Positions 7,464 through 14,309 of a stretch of DNA of 26,978 bases are shown in pieces. Both the position numbers and the translations under genes were made by a program. The notes beneath the pieces are model-generated. The model was not told the origin of the DNA. It was given only the letters and a program-made list of their open reading frames with translations, and searched no databases. Source of the DNA: Pseudomonadota bacterium (GTDB taxonomy: Bacteria; Pseudomonadota; Alphaproteobacteria; Rhizobiales; Beijerinckiaceae); NCBI GenBank assembly GCA_023386155.1, contig JAEWKH010000110.1:1-26978 (forward strand), given 5' to 3'. Numbering within the stretch: the first letter of the stretch is position 1; each line of letters begins with the position of its first letter.

Positions 7464-7763
7464 TCAGCCTCTCCCCAGCAGGCGCCCGACCGCTACGCCC
7501 AGCACGAACGCCGCCAGCATCGATGCCAGTTGATGTTCCTTCACGAAATCCTCGATGCTTCCCGTATATTCGGACAGCACCTCTCCCAACTCGCTCAACT
7601 GCTCTTCGAGTTCGGACTTGCCCCCCGGTCCCGTCGTTGCCCGGTCGGCGGCTTCCTGGTGAGCCGGCTCGGTCGTGGCGGGGGCCCGTTTGCCTCCCGG
7701 GGGCTTGTGAAGATCGCCCCGCAAGGCATCGAGCTCTGCGCGGAGGCTCGCGTCACCCCGCAT
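7464..7763 (-). CDS. YqjD/ElaB-like (DUF883-type) membrane-anchored small protein
   Basis: The 99-residue protein has a charged, Pro-rich N-terminal half (1-50), a helical segment with regular leucines (SELEEQLSELGEVLSEYTGS, about 50-69) and one C-terminal membrane span with small residues (LASMLAAFVLGVAVGRLLG, about 80-98). This tail-anchored arrangement is that of the E. coli ElaB/YqjD/YgaM group, where YqjD attaches to ribosomes and the inner membrane in stationary phase. I place the start at ATG 7763, two bases after the stop of the upstream gene; a TTG two codons earlier (7769) overlaps that stop. The family assignment rests on layout and gene order rather than clear sequence identity, so the ribosome-binding role is not assured. 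Confidence 0.74.
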   Translation of the reverse strand: MRGDASLRAELDALRGDLHKPPGGKRAPATTEPAHQEAADRATTGPGGKSELEEQLSELGEVLSEYTGSIEDFVKEHQLASMLAAFVLGVAVGRLLGRG

Positions 7764-7765
7764 GA

Positions 7766-8002
7766 TCAAAGCGCCTTACGGACCTTGGCAAAGGCATCCT
7801 TGAGCTCGGATGCCAGGATCTTGACCGCGTCGCCCACGTCGCGGGCGCTCTTGTCGAGTTCGGCCCTGCTCTCGAAGCTCCTCCAGCGCTGCTCGAGTTC
7901 GGACCATTCGTCCTGAATGTCCTTCGATCCAAGATGAATCTTGAGCTTGATCTCGTCACGGGTCTGCTTGAGCTCTTCGACGAGTCCTGCGAAATCCGGC
8001 AT
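7766..8002 (-). CDS. Small coiled-coil protein, first gene of yqjDE-like set
   Basis: This 78-residue protein is nearly all helix-forming and charged, with heptad-like hydrophobics (FAGLVEELKQTRDEIKLKI, then IQDEWSELEQRWRSF and VGDAVKILASELKDAF). It has no signal peptide, membrane span or cysteine. The ATG at 8002 has AAGGA about 8 nt upstream. Its stop is 2 nt from the start of the YqjD-like gene, so the three small genes are almost surely one operon. I do not recognise a named family; proteins of this type occur next to YqjD/YqjE homologues and may form a helical bundle with the YqjD-like helix. Confidence 0.7.
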   Translation of the reverse strand: MPDFAGLVEELKQTRDEIKLKIHLGSKDIQDEWSELEQRWRSFESRAELDKSARDVGDAVKILASELKDAFAKVRKAL

Positions 8003-8231
8003 GGTCTTGGTCCTTGCTAAGGCGTCTCACCCGACGGGCGGATGAGGTACGGTTAGCCAGCACCGTCGCGCACAGCATTGATCTCAGTCAAGAAGCGGCC
8101 AAGCTTCAGGAACAAGGACATGAGCGACTGCCTGCCATGTCGCACCGCACCAACCTATTGTGCATCGCAACATTCATCCCATATCAGCGTTAGATTTGAG
8201 ATAGCTCCTTACCCGAAAGGGCCCAGTCAAT

Positions 8232-9440
8232 ATGAAGCGCCTTGGGCAGATGATTCGCCAATTGTCCCAGTACCGTCGCCAATGGGAAACCGTGATGAAG
8301 GCATCGAGCGCCACATCCGCGGCGTTCGAGACTCAATCGGCACCGAGCCGGCTGACGGAAGTCATGGGCTTCGGTTCCAATCCCGGAAATCTCCGGATGT
8401 TAACTTACGTTCCGGAAGCACCTCCTCCGTCTCCCGCTCTCGTCGTCGTCCTCCATGGATGCACGCAGACGGCGGCCGGATACGATCGCGGCTCGGGCTG
8501 GTCGGCGCTCGCCGATCGCTACGGCTTCGTTCTGCTCTATGCGGAACAGCAGGAGGCCAACAACCCGAAGCGCTGCTTCAACTGGTTTCAGCTCGGGGAC
8601 ATCGAGCGCGACCGCGGCGAGGCGCACTCGATCCGGCAGATGGTCGAGCATGCCGTCCAGCAGCACGCGGTCGATCGCGGCCGCATTTTCGTCACCGGCC
8701 TCTCGGCCGGCGGCGCGATGACGTCGACCATGCTCGCGACCTACCCGGAGGTCTTCGCCGCCGGGGCCATCATCGCCGGCCTCCCCTATCGTTGCGCGAC
8801 CAGCGTGCCGGAAGCCTTCGAGTGCATGTTCCAGGGACAGACGCGCTCGGCCTACGAATGGGGCGACCTCGTGCGACGAGCCTCATCCCACGAGGGACCC
8901 TGGCCCAAGGTCTCCGTCTGGCATGGCAGCGCCGATGCGACGGTCAAACCCATCAACGCTCGCGAAATCATCAAGCAATGGACCAATGTCCATGGCCTGC
9001 CTGCTGATCCGAGCCGCAACGAGATCGTGAATGGATATCCCAGGCATGCCTGGAACGATGCGGCGGGGAACGAGATCATCGAGGAATACGTCATCACCGG
9101 AATGGCGCATGGCACTCCCCTGGCCACCGGCAACGATGAGAACAGCTATGGTGCGGCCGGACCCTTCCTGCTCGATGTCGGCATCTCATCGAGCTACCGG
9201 ATTGCGAAATTCTGGGGCCTGACGGCAGCTTCGGGAAAGAAGGACTGGAAGAGGCCCGCCTCGATGAGCGTCGTTCCGCAAGGCGAGCCTGCTCCTCATC
9301 CCGTCCCGCCTGAGGCGGAAGCTCCGAAGGCGGCCTCCGCTGCGCAAAAGCCGCAACAGACCGGACAGGCCGCATCGTCCCCTCTGGATGTCGGCTCGGT
9401 GATCACTAAGGCGCTCAAGGCGGCCGGTCTCATGAAGTGA
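8232..9440 (+). CDS. PHB depolymerase family esterase (alpha/beta hydrolase)
   Basis: This 402-residue serine hydrolase belongs to the PHB depolymerase / feruloyl-esterase-like family (Esterase_phd). Visible catalytic features are the oxyanion-hole segment VVVLHGCTQT (71-80), the nucleophile elbow GLSAGG with Ser158, Asp235 in WHGSADATV and His293 in ITGMAHGTP. The family cysteine-containing segment KRCFNWF (113-119) is present. There is no hydrophobic signal peptide at the N-terminus (MKRLGQMIRQLSQYRRQW is basic), so an intracellular location is likely. The C-terminal 80 residues are Pro/Ala-rich with a short final helix (SVITKALKAAGLMK). The ATG at 8232 has a distant AAGGG; the ATG at 8295 (MKASS) is a possible alternative start. 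Natural substrate, whether short polyhydroxyalkanoate or another ester, cannot be told from the sequence. Confidence 0.9.
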   Translation: MKRLGQMIRQLSQYRRQWETVMKASSATSAAFETQSAPSRLTEVMGFGSNPGNLRMLTYVPEAPPPSPALVVVLHGCTQTAAGYDRGSGWSALADRYGFVLLYAEQQEANNPKRCFNWFQLGDIERDRGEAHSIRQMVEHAVQQHAVDRGRIFVTGLSAGGAMTSTMLATYPEVFAAGAIIAGLPYRCATSVPEAFECMFQGQTRSAYEWGDLVRRASSHEGPWPKVSVWHGSADATVKPINAREIIKQWTNVHGLPADPSRNEIVNGYPRHAWNDAAGNEIIEEYVITGMAHGTPLATGNDENSYGAAGPFLLDVGISSSYRIAKFWGLTAASGKKDWKRPASMSVVPQGEPAPHPVPPEAEAPKAASAAQKPQQTGQAASSPLDVGSVITKALKAAGLMK

Positions 9441-9456
9441 GCGTTGCCCACGAGGC

Positions 9457-10269
9457 TCAGGGCTTCCTCTCCTGACTGAGAAGATCCTCTTGCCTGCGCT
9501 TCTCGCCCGTGATGCAGTTCATGGCCCCCTGCTGGACCGGAACGATCAGGGACCGCCTGTCGTCGATGCCGGCGATCTCACGCATGATCTTCGTTCGGAC
9601 GACCATGGCGAATTGCTCGGGATCGTGCAGGGGCAGCACGAATGCGCCGATGCCGCCAATGACGCATTCCTTGAAGTAGAGGTCCAGATCCTCCAGCTCC
9701 GTACTGCCGGAGGCCCGCCTGAACATGATCGGCAGGCCGTTGATGACGATGCCGTCCGCAACGGCCTCATCGCGCGCATCGGCGACGTGGCGGCCATCGT
9801 TGTTGGGACCGTCTCCCGATATGTCGAGGACACGGCGGACGGGCGCTCCCCCCAATTGCTCGAAGAGCTTGCGGCTGTGGTCGATGATGCCGGAGATCGA
9901 GGTCATGCCCGCTTGACGGATAGGCTGATAGGCAAGCAGGTTGGAGAACGAAACCGCCTTCTCGGGGCTGTCGATGATCGTCCACGGCACGAGGACCCTT
10001 TGATCCTTGACACCCGACCATTCGACATAGGTCACGGCGATTCGCCCGTTCACTCCATTCTGGATGGCTTCATGGACGAGGGACGACCGGAAGGCGTCGA
10101 CGAAGCCTTCGCGCTGAAGGCCCTGTTCCTCGCTTTCCATGGATGAGGATACATCGACGGCGATGACGAGGGCGACATCGAGCTGGGTTTCGGGGACATT
10201 GGGACCGCCGGCAAGGACGTCGCCGGCCAGCAGGAAGAACGCGAGGGTACTCAAGAGCCTGATCGCCAT
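9457..10269 (-). CDS. Secreted DUF1194 / von Willebrand factor A-like protein
   Basis: The 270-residue protein has a signal peptide (MAIRLLSTLAFFLLAGDVLAGG, cleavage near residue 20). A vWA-type domain follows with a metal-ion-dependent adhesion site: DVSSS (Asp39, Ser41, Ser43), Thr123 in GMTSIS and Asp153 in DISGDGPNNDG. The DISGDGPN(N)DG motif and the INGLPI segment are hallmarks of DUF1194. I start it at ATG 10269 because GGAGG lies 5-6 nt upstream and the signal peptide begins there; the frame is open 42 nt further up. The function is unknown; vWA domains usually bind proteins in a metal-dependent way, and this one would do so in the periplasm or outside. It converges with the esterase gene (16 nt between stops) and is not obviously in an operon. 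Confidence 0.9.
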   Translation of the reverse strand: MAIRLLSTLAFFLLAGDVLAGGPNVPETQLDVALVIAVDVSSSMESEEQGLQREGFVDAFRSSLVHEAIQNGVNGRIAVTYVEWSGVKDQRVLVPWTIIDSPEKAVSFSNLLAYQPIRQAGMTSISGIIDHSRKLFEQLGGAPVRRVLDISGDGPNNDGRHVADARDEAVADGIVINGLPIMFRRASGSTELEDLDLYFKECVIGGIGAFVLPLHDPEQFAMVVRTKIMREIAGIDDRRSLIVPVQQGAMNCITGEKRRQEDLLSQERKP

Positions 10270-10524
10270 GACTGCCTCCGCTCCCGGCCACAATGGATCG
10301 AGCGCCGTCAAGATGATTGTCTGTCAACGCTTCAATTGGACATTCGATGCGTAGGACCGGCCGCTTCTGATCCCGCTGCGGCGATTGGCTCCAAGAAGGC
10401 CCGGGCCCAGCGAGACCGAAAAAGGGCGCCGGACAAACGTAACAAAATCCACTCTCCGTATGCAGAGCAGACAGGAGGTGGCCGTTTCGGGTAATGGTTT
10501 ATTACGCTACGCAAGGGGCAGAAC

Positions 10525-10764
10525 ATGAAACCGGATATGGACCTGATCGGCGCTCTCACCAGCTTCTCCGTCGGCACCCTCGATGGCCGCGATGCGATGA
10601 TGGTCATCGAACTCGCGACCTCTCCCGAGGAATACGAGCGCGGCATCCGCCGCCAGATGCCAGTCGCCATGACGCCCGAGCACGCCCGGGAACTCGGCGA
10701 GGCGCTGTTGCTCGCAGCCAAGGCCGCCCAGATGGGCGAGGCTCCGAGCTACGCCTTCAACTGA
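10525..10764 (+). CDS. Small hypothetical protein, 79 residues
   Basis: I do not recognise this protein. It begins MKPDMDLIGALTSFSVGTLDGRDAMMVIELATSPEEYERG and continues with a second amphipathic helix (MTPEHARELGEALLLAAKAAQMG). There is no membrane span, signal or cysteine. The pattern of two beta strands followed by helices, with the phrase MTPEHARELGEALLLAA, looks like the small proteins with a beta-then-helix layout found widely in Hyphomicrobiales. The ATG at 10525 has AAGGGG about 7 nt upstream, and third-position GC matches neighbours, so it is very likely translated. It stands alone, convergent with the extensin-like gene (36 nt between stops). Confidence 0.72.
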   Translation: MKPDMDLIGALTSFSVGTLDGRDAMMVIELATSPEEYERGIRRQMPVAMTPEHARELGEALLLAAKAAQMGEAPSYAFN

Positions 10765-10800
10765 TCGACTTTCCCGCTCCAGCCATACGGAATGGTTCTC

Positions 10801-11550
10801 TCATCGGCATGCCCGTCGGGAGCCCATATCGAGATGGAAGTGATCGTGGTGGGCCTCGTTGTAGTCGGGGCTGAGAACCACATCGAAGAAATCGCACGCT
10901 TCATCCCTCAGGGCGCGGAGGAACGCCGAGCGGCGCTCACTGCTCCCCTGCCAATCATTTCGCACCGTAATCTGCTGCCCGTCCGCCAGGACGAATCCTG
11001 AAATGTCTATGGCATTGGCGGTCGCGTGCTCGCTGCGGCGGCCGCCTGCACGGTGATTGATGTTGCGGCAGGCATAAGTGCCGAGATGCGTGACCCGCAC
11101 CACGTCCTGCCCGAAATGCCCCCTCGCAACCGGCTGCAGGACATGCGTCTCGAACAGAGCCCAGGCCACTGCGAGCGAGCAGGTGGCCGTAAATTCCCGG
11201 CTCAAGCCGACCGATGACCTCGATACTTCGACCGCATCCGTCAGGCCGCAATCCCGCGCCATCGGACGATCCGGAACCGTCCTGTGCGAGACCGTCGAAT
11301 CCGCCAGAACCTGACGGCATTGACTCCCGTCATGCTCGAGACGAGCAAGCTTGATGCGCGTCAGCCAGCTGACCTCGTCGGCAATGCGCAATGGCGTGAA
11401 AGGATTGATGCGATTGGGGATCGCGATGACCTGCCCCCAGATCAGCCCGGCGCTGACTCCGAGGCACAGCAGGAACGAAATGGCCAGTCGTCCGATGACA
11501 ACCGGAACAATCCTGGAGCGGCGCGACGGTTGAGTCTGATCGGTCTGCAC
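10801..11550 (-). CDS. Extensin-like protein with M15/LAS-type zinc-peptidase motifs
   Basis: The 249-residue protein is anchored by one N-terminal membrane span (about 18-41) and carries an extensin-like C-terminal domain, probably facing the periplasm. Conserved cysteines lie at about 78, 101, 124, 161, 219 and 248. The segments SEHATANAIDISGF (His175, Asp182) and HHDHFHLD (His237/His239) resemble the SxHxxGxAxD ... HxH metal site of D-Ala-D-Ala carboxypeptidases of the M15/LAS group. A role in peptidoglycan is therefore plausible, but no direct evidence is present. The start is the GTG at 11550 with a poor ribosome site; no better start lies between it and the membrane span. An inverted-repeat element lies immediately upstream (11563-11611). 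Confidence 0.88.
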   Translation of the reverse strand: MQTDQTQPSRRSRIVPVVIGRLAISFLLCLGVSAGLIWGQVIAIPNRINPFTPLRIADEVSWLTRIKLARLEHDGSQCRQVLADSTVSHRTVPDRPMARDCGLTDAVEVSRSSVGLSREFTATCSLAVAWALFETHVLQPVARGHFGQDVVRVTHLGTYACRNINHRAGGRRSEHATANAIDISGFVLADGQQITVRNDWQGSSERRSAFLRALRDEACDFFDVVLSPDYNEAHHDHFHLDMGSRRACR

Positions 11551-11562
11551 AGATCTGTTCTA

Positions 11563-11611
11563 GAGCATCGGACCCAAAAGTGGACCTTCTTTTGGGATCG
11601 GATCCGATGCT
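11563..11611. repeat. Imperfect inverted-repeat intergenic element
   Basis: The left arm AGCATCGGA + CCCAAAAG faces a right arm CTTTTGGG + ATCGGA + TCCGATGCT, separated by an 8-nt loop. The arms pair over 17 bp with a 6-nt bulge on the right arm. From memory, elements with a CCCAAAAG...CTTTTGGG core flanked by CATCGGA/TCCGATG are scattered between genes in Methylobacteriaceae and relatives; I cannot check copy number here. It lies between the extensin-like gene start and the HU terminator. Confidence 0.55.
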
Positions 11612-11635
11612 TGAGGACAGTGCGCTTTCCTCAAC

Positions 11636-11669
11636 AAAAAAGAGCAAGACAGGTGACCTGTCTTGCTCT
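11636..11669 (-). terminator. Rho-independent terminator of the HU gene
   Basis: A perfect palindrome with 14-base arms (AGAGCAAGACAGGT and its complement around one central base) occupies 11641-11669. On the minus strand it is followed by six T residues. It lies 68 nt downstream of the HU stop and is the clearest intrinsic terminator in the window together with the one after glpV. Confidence 0.9.
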
Positions 11670-11737
11670 CTCGATAGGGCCGGCTCCAGCCGGCCGGGAT
11701 ATGCGTGGAGCGCTTTCCTGGCTGGTGAAAGCCTGGA

Positions 11738-12208
11738 TTAGATGGCTTCCTTGAGATCCTTGGCCGCGCGGAAGGCGATCTTCTTCGAGGCCTTGATCTT
11801 CACGGGCTCGCCCGTCTGCGGATTGCGACCCATGCGGGCAGCGCGCTTGCGCACCTGCAGGATGCCGAGGCCCGTCAGGCGAATCTTGTCGCCCTTCTTC
11901 AGGCTCTTGGCGATCATCTCGACCACCTGGGTCAACATCTCGTTAGCTTGGCGCTTGGGAAGCTCGTGCAGTTCCGAGAGCTTCTCCGCAATGTGGCGAA
12001 GCGTCAGGATCGGAGACGACGCCGCGGAGGAAGCCTTAGCAACCTTCTTCACAGCCGCCTTCTTCGCCGGTGCCTTGGCCGCAGCGGCCTTGCTGGCGGC
12101 CTTCGCGGGCGCCTTGGCAGCTTTCGACGATGCCTTTGCTGCAGCCTTGGGCGCCGCGGCCCTCTTGGCCGGGGCCTTCTTGGAAACTTTGGTTGCAGTC
12201 TTGGCCAT
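11738..12208 (-). CDS. HU-family nucleoid protein with Lys/Ala-rich N-terminal tail
   Basis: This 156-residue DNA-binding protein compacts and bends DNA in the nucleoid. Residues 1-62 are almost entirely Ala, Lys, Pro and Ser in KAPAK/KAAAK-like units, like a eukaryotic histone H1 tail. Residues about 66-156 are an HU/IHF domain, with LTGLGILQVRKRAARMGRNPQTGEPVKI (111-138) as the DNA-binding arm signature. Ordinary HU is about 90 residues, so the tail adds about 65. ATG 12208 has AAGGAG 7 nt upstream; the open frame continues 198 nt further upstream but has no good start there. A strong terminator follows at 11636-11669, so the gene is monocistronic. Whether it replaces or complements a normal HU/IHF elsewhere cannot be told. 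Confidence 0.95.
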   Translation of the reverse strand: MAKTATKVSKKAPAKRAAAPKAAAKASSKAAKAPAKAASKAAAAKAPAKKAAVKKVAKASSAASSPILTLRHIAEKLSELHELPKRQANEMLTQVVEMIAKSLKKGDKIRLTGLGILQVRKRAARMGRNPQTGEPVKIKASKKIAFRAAKDLKEAI

Positions 12209-12525
12209 CAGAAACTCCTTTGTAGATGGTGAATGCGTAAGACAGCAGATTCTCAATAACGCTTTCAGCCAAGAATTAAAGATGGCAAAGCTGGCTTTCC
12301 GCATAATAGTAACGGTTACTTGTCGATTTCTCGTCAATGGAAGCCTGAATGCTGGCTGGCCCTGCTTGAATCGCGGCCTCCTTCCTCCCCTCCGAACCGG
12401 GCGCAAAGCGGCCGGAATTCAAAGAAACACTGTCGGCTGGGCCGCTTTTGGAGAGTGATCGCGAGTTGCCGCGCACGTGTCTGATTCCTCGGACCGGTTG
12501 AGGCTGAACATCGGAGGATTACCTG
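12209..12525. other. Divergent intergenic region between HU and kdgK
   Basis: About 320 bases without a supported gene. The HU-proximal part (12209-12330) is noticeably richer in A+T than its surroundings and probably holds the HU promoter, but I see no convincing -35/-10 pair. The kdgK-proximal part is GC-rich. Arginine-rich and low-complexity reading frames crossing it lack ribosome sites and are not believed. Confidence 0.5.
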
Positions 12526-12624
12526 ATGTCACTTCCCCTGTCGCAAAATCGCGGTATTGCGGTTATTGGATCGTCCAAGGACTCAAGACCGCCAGATTCG
12601 GGAAGCGCCACGGTGAAAGCATGA
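12526..12624 (+). CDS. Candidate 32-residue leader ORF coupled to kdgK
   Basis: An ATG at 12526 preceded by GGAGG (8-nt spacing) opens a 32-codon frame beginning MSLPLSQNRGIAVIG. Its TGA overlaps the kdgK ATG as ATGA. A good ribosome site and exact stop-start overlap are what a translationally coupled leader would show. The peptide is not recognisable, has no run of a single regulatory amino acid, and its codon use is less biased than real genes here, so it could also be chance. Confidence 0.4.
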   Translation: MSLPLSQNRGIAVIGSSKDSRPPDSGSATVKA

Positions 12625-13517
12625 CAAAGGTCGCCTGCATCGGAGAATGCATGATCGAGCTTCGGGAGGAGGCCGACGGCCGATTGTCCCGCGGCTATGG
12701 CGGCGATACGTTCAACACCGCCGTCTATCTGGCCCGCCTGGGAACTCGGACCGACTACATCACCGCCCTCGGAGACGACAGCTGGAGTGACGAGCTGATC
12801 GCCGCCTGGAACCAGGAAGGCGTTGGGACGCAACGGGTGCTGCGCCTCGCCGGACGGCTTCCAGGGCTTTACATCATCCAGACGGATTCGAAGGGTGAAC
12901 GCCGGTTCTCCTACTGGCGGGAGAATGCCGCCGCGCGCCTGCTGTTCCAGGCTCCGGAGGCCGAGAGCATCATCGACGCCATTGGGACATACGATCTCGT
13001 CTATCTTTCGGGCATCACCCTTTCCCTCTACGGAGAGGGGGGACGCAAGCGCCTGTTCGACGTGCTTCGCGATACGCGCGCCAAAGGCAAGCGCGTGGCC
13101 TTCGACACGAATTTCCGCCCTCGCGGCTGGCCCGATCCGGATATCGCGCGGGCTGCCTTCCGCGAGGCTTTCGAATGCGCCGACATCGTCCTCGCCTCGA
13201 CGGAAGACCTCGAGCTGCTCTTCGGCCGCACGGGCGTGGAGGAACTGCTGGCCGTCTCAGGCAGGGTCGAGATCGTGCTGAAGCATCCCGACCTGACCTG
13301 CCGCGTCCTGTCGCAAGGTGAGGATATCGTCGTAGCGGGCAAGCCTGCGCAGGACGTGGTCGATACCACGGCGGCCGGCGACAGCTTCGCGGCGGCCTAT
13401 CTCCACGCGCGCCTGTCCGGCGCCGCCCCCCGATCCGCTGCGGCCGCAGGCCATCGCCTCGCCGGGCAGGTCGTGCGCTATCGCGGCGCGATCATTCCGC
13501 GCGAGGCCATGCCGTAA
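12621..13517 (+). CDS. kdgK: 2-keto-3-deoxygluconate kinase (PfkB family)
   Basis: This 298-residue cytoplasmic sugar kinase is predicted to phosphorylate 2-keto-3-deoxygluconate to KDPG, the substrate of the aldolase encoded next. PfkB features are the N-terminal glycine-rich sugar site (GGDTFNTAVYLARLG, 27-41), the KDGK-type segment FDTNFRPRGW (161-170) that contacts the substrate, and the C-terminal DTTAAGDSFAAAY (248-260) containing the catalytic base Asp254. Length matches the family. I use ATG 12621 (GGTGA about 4 nt upstream); the open frame extends 144 nt further upstream without a good start. The stop overlaps an ATG of the following frame (TAATG), and eda follows closely, so kdgK-eda is an operon for catabolism of sugar acids such as uronates or gluconate derivatives. 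No uronate-degrading enzyme is present in the window. Confidence 0.93.
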   Translation: MTKVACIGECMIELREEADGRLSRGYGGDTFNTAVYLARLGTRTDYITALGDDSWSDELIAAWNQEGVGTQRVLRLAGRLPGLYIIQTDSKGERRFSYWRENAAARLLFQAPEAESIIDAIGTYDLVYLSGITLSLYGEGGRKRLFDVLRDTRAKGKRVAFDTNFRPRGWPDPDIARAAFREAFECADIVLASTEDLELLFGRTGVEELLAVSGRVEIVLKHPDLTCRVLSQGEDIVVAGKPAQDVVDTTAAGDSFAAAYLHARLSGAAPRSAAAAGHRLAGQVVRYRGAIIPREAMP

Positions 13518-13546
13518 TGACCAATCTCCATCCGAGGAGCTTCTCG

Positions 13547-14212
13547 ATGCCACAAGACCACAAGGACCTCGCCGGCTCCCGCGACAAGAAGCTGGCGGAT
13601 CTCCTCCGCGCCGGCCCCATCGTTCCGGTCATCACGCTGGAGCGCGTGGAGGACGCGGTGCCCCTCGCGCGAGCGCTCGTGGCAGGCGGACTGCGCCTGC
13701 TGGAGATCACTCTGCGCACTCCTGCGGCCGCGGATTCCGCAGCCGCCATCATCCGGGACGTGCCCGACGCCATCGTCGGCATCGGAACGATCCTGACGCC
13801 TCAGGATCTCGAGCGCGCCCAGGCGCTCGGCGCCCGCTTTGCGCTCAGCCCCGGCGCGACGCCGGATCTGCTTGAAGCCGCAAGCCGAAGCGAGATGCCG
13901 TTCATTCCAGGCATCGCCACCGCCTCCGAACTCATGGCGGCGCTCGCCCACGGATTCCCGACCGTCAAGTTCTTCCCCGCCGTCGCGTCCGGCGGCATTC
14001 CGGCCCTGAAGGCTCTCGCGGGCCCGTTCCCGCAGGCGCGCTTTTGCCCGACGGGCGGCATCGACGAGACGAATGCCCGTGACTGGCTCGCCCTGTCGAA
14101 CGTGGTAGCCGTCGGCGGATCGTGGGTGTGCCAGACCTCCGATATCCGCGCCCAGGCCTGGGGCGAGATCACGGCGAAGGCGCAGCGCGCCGTCATGTCC
14201 GCCAAGGGGTGA
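13547..14212 (+). CDS. eda: 2-dehydro-3-deoxy-phosphogluconate (KDPG) aldolase
   Basis: The enzyme splits KDPG into pyruvate and glyceraldehyde-3-phosphate, the last step of the Entner-Doudoroff pathway, and may also act on KHG. The 221-residue TIM-barrel protein has the class I Schiff-base lysine in TVKFFPA (Lys141), the catalytic glutamate in LLEITLRT (Glu53), the GIGTIL strand (78-83) and the phosphate-binding PTGGI (168-172). I start it at ATG 13547, which has a strong GAGGAG 7 nt upstream. An in-frame ATG at 13517 that overlaps the kdgK stop would add 10 residues but lacks a ribosome site of its own. It is the second gene of the kdgK-eda pair. Confidence 0.95.
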   Translation: MPQDHKDLAGSRDKKLADLLRAGPIVPVITLERVEDAVPLARALVAGGLRLLEITLRTPAAADSAAAIIRDVPDAIVGIGTILTPQDLERAQALGARFALSPGATPDLLEAASRSEMPFIPGIATASELMAALAHGFPTVKFFPAVASGGIPALKALAGPFPQARFCPTGGIDETNARDWLALSNVVAVGGSWVCQTSDIRAQAWGEITAKAQRAVMSAKG

Positions 14213-14309
14213 TTCGCTGTTCGCTCGCGGGCGCGAAGGCGGTGACATTTGGTAGGATTGTCAGTTTCCTTCCCCATGGCGATACTCACCGCCTAGGGGA
14301 GGAATTGCC

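Noticed and set aside
8078..9007. Alternative 309-codon plus-strand frame overlapping the esterase
   Set aside because: Arg/Pro-rich, without motifs, and out of frame with the complete esterase that carries the Ser-Asp-His triad.
12020..12210. Repetitive GCC/CTT-rich stretch that looks like a tandem repeat
   Set aside because: It encodes the Lys/Ala tail of HU; units are irregular at the DNA level and explained by coding.
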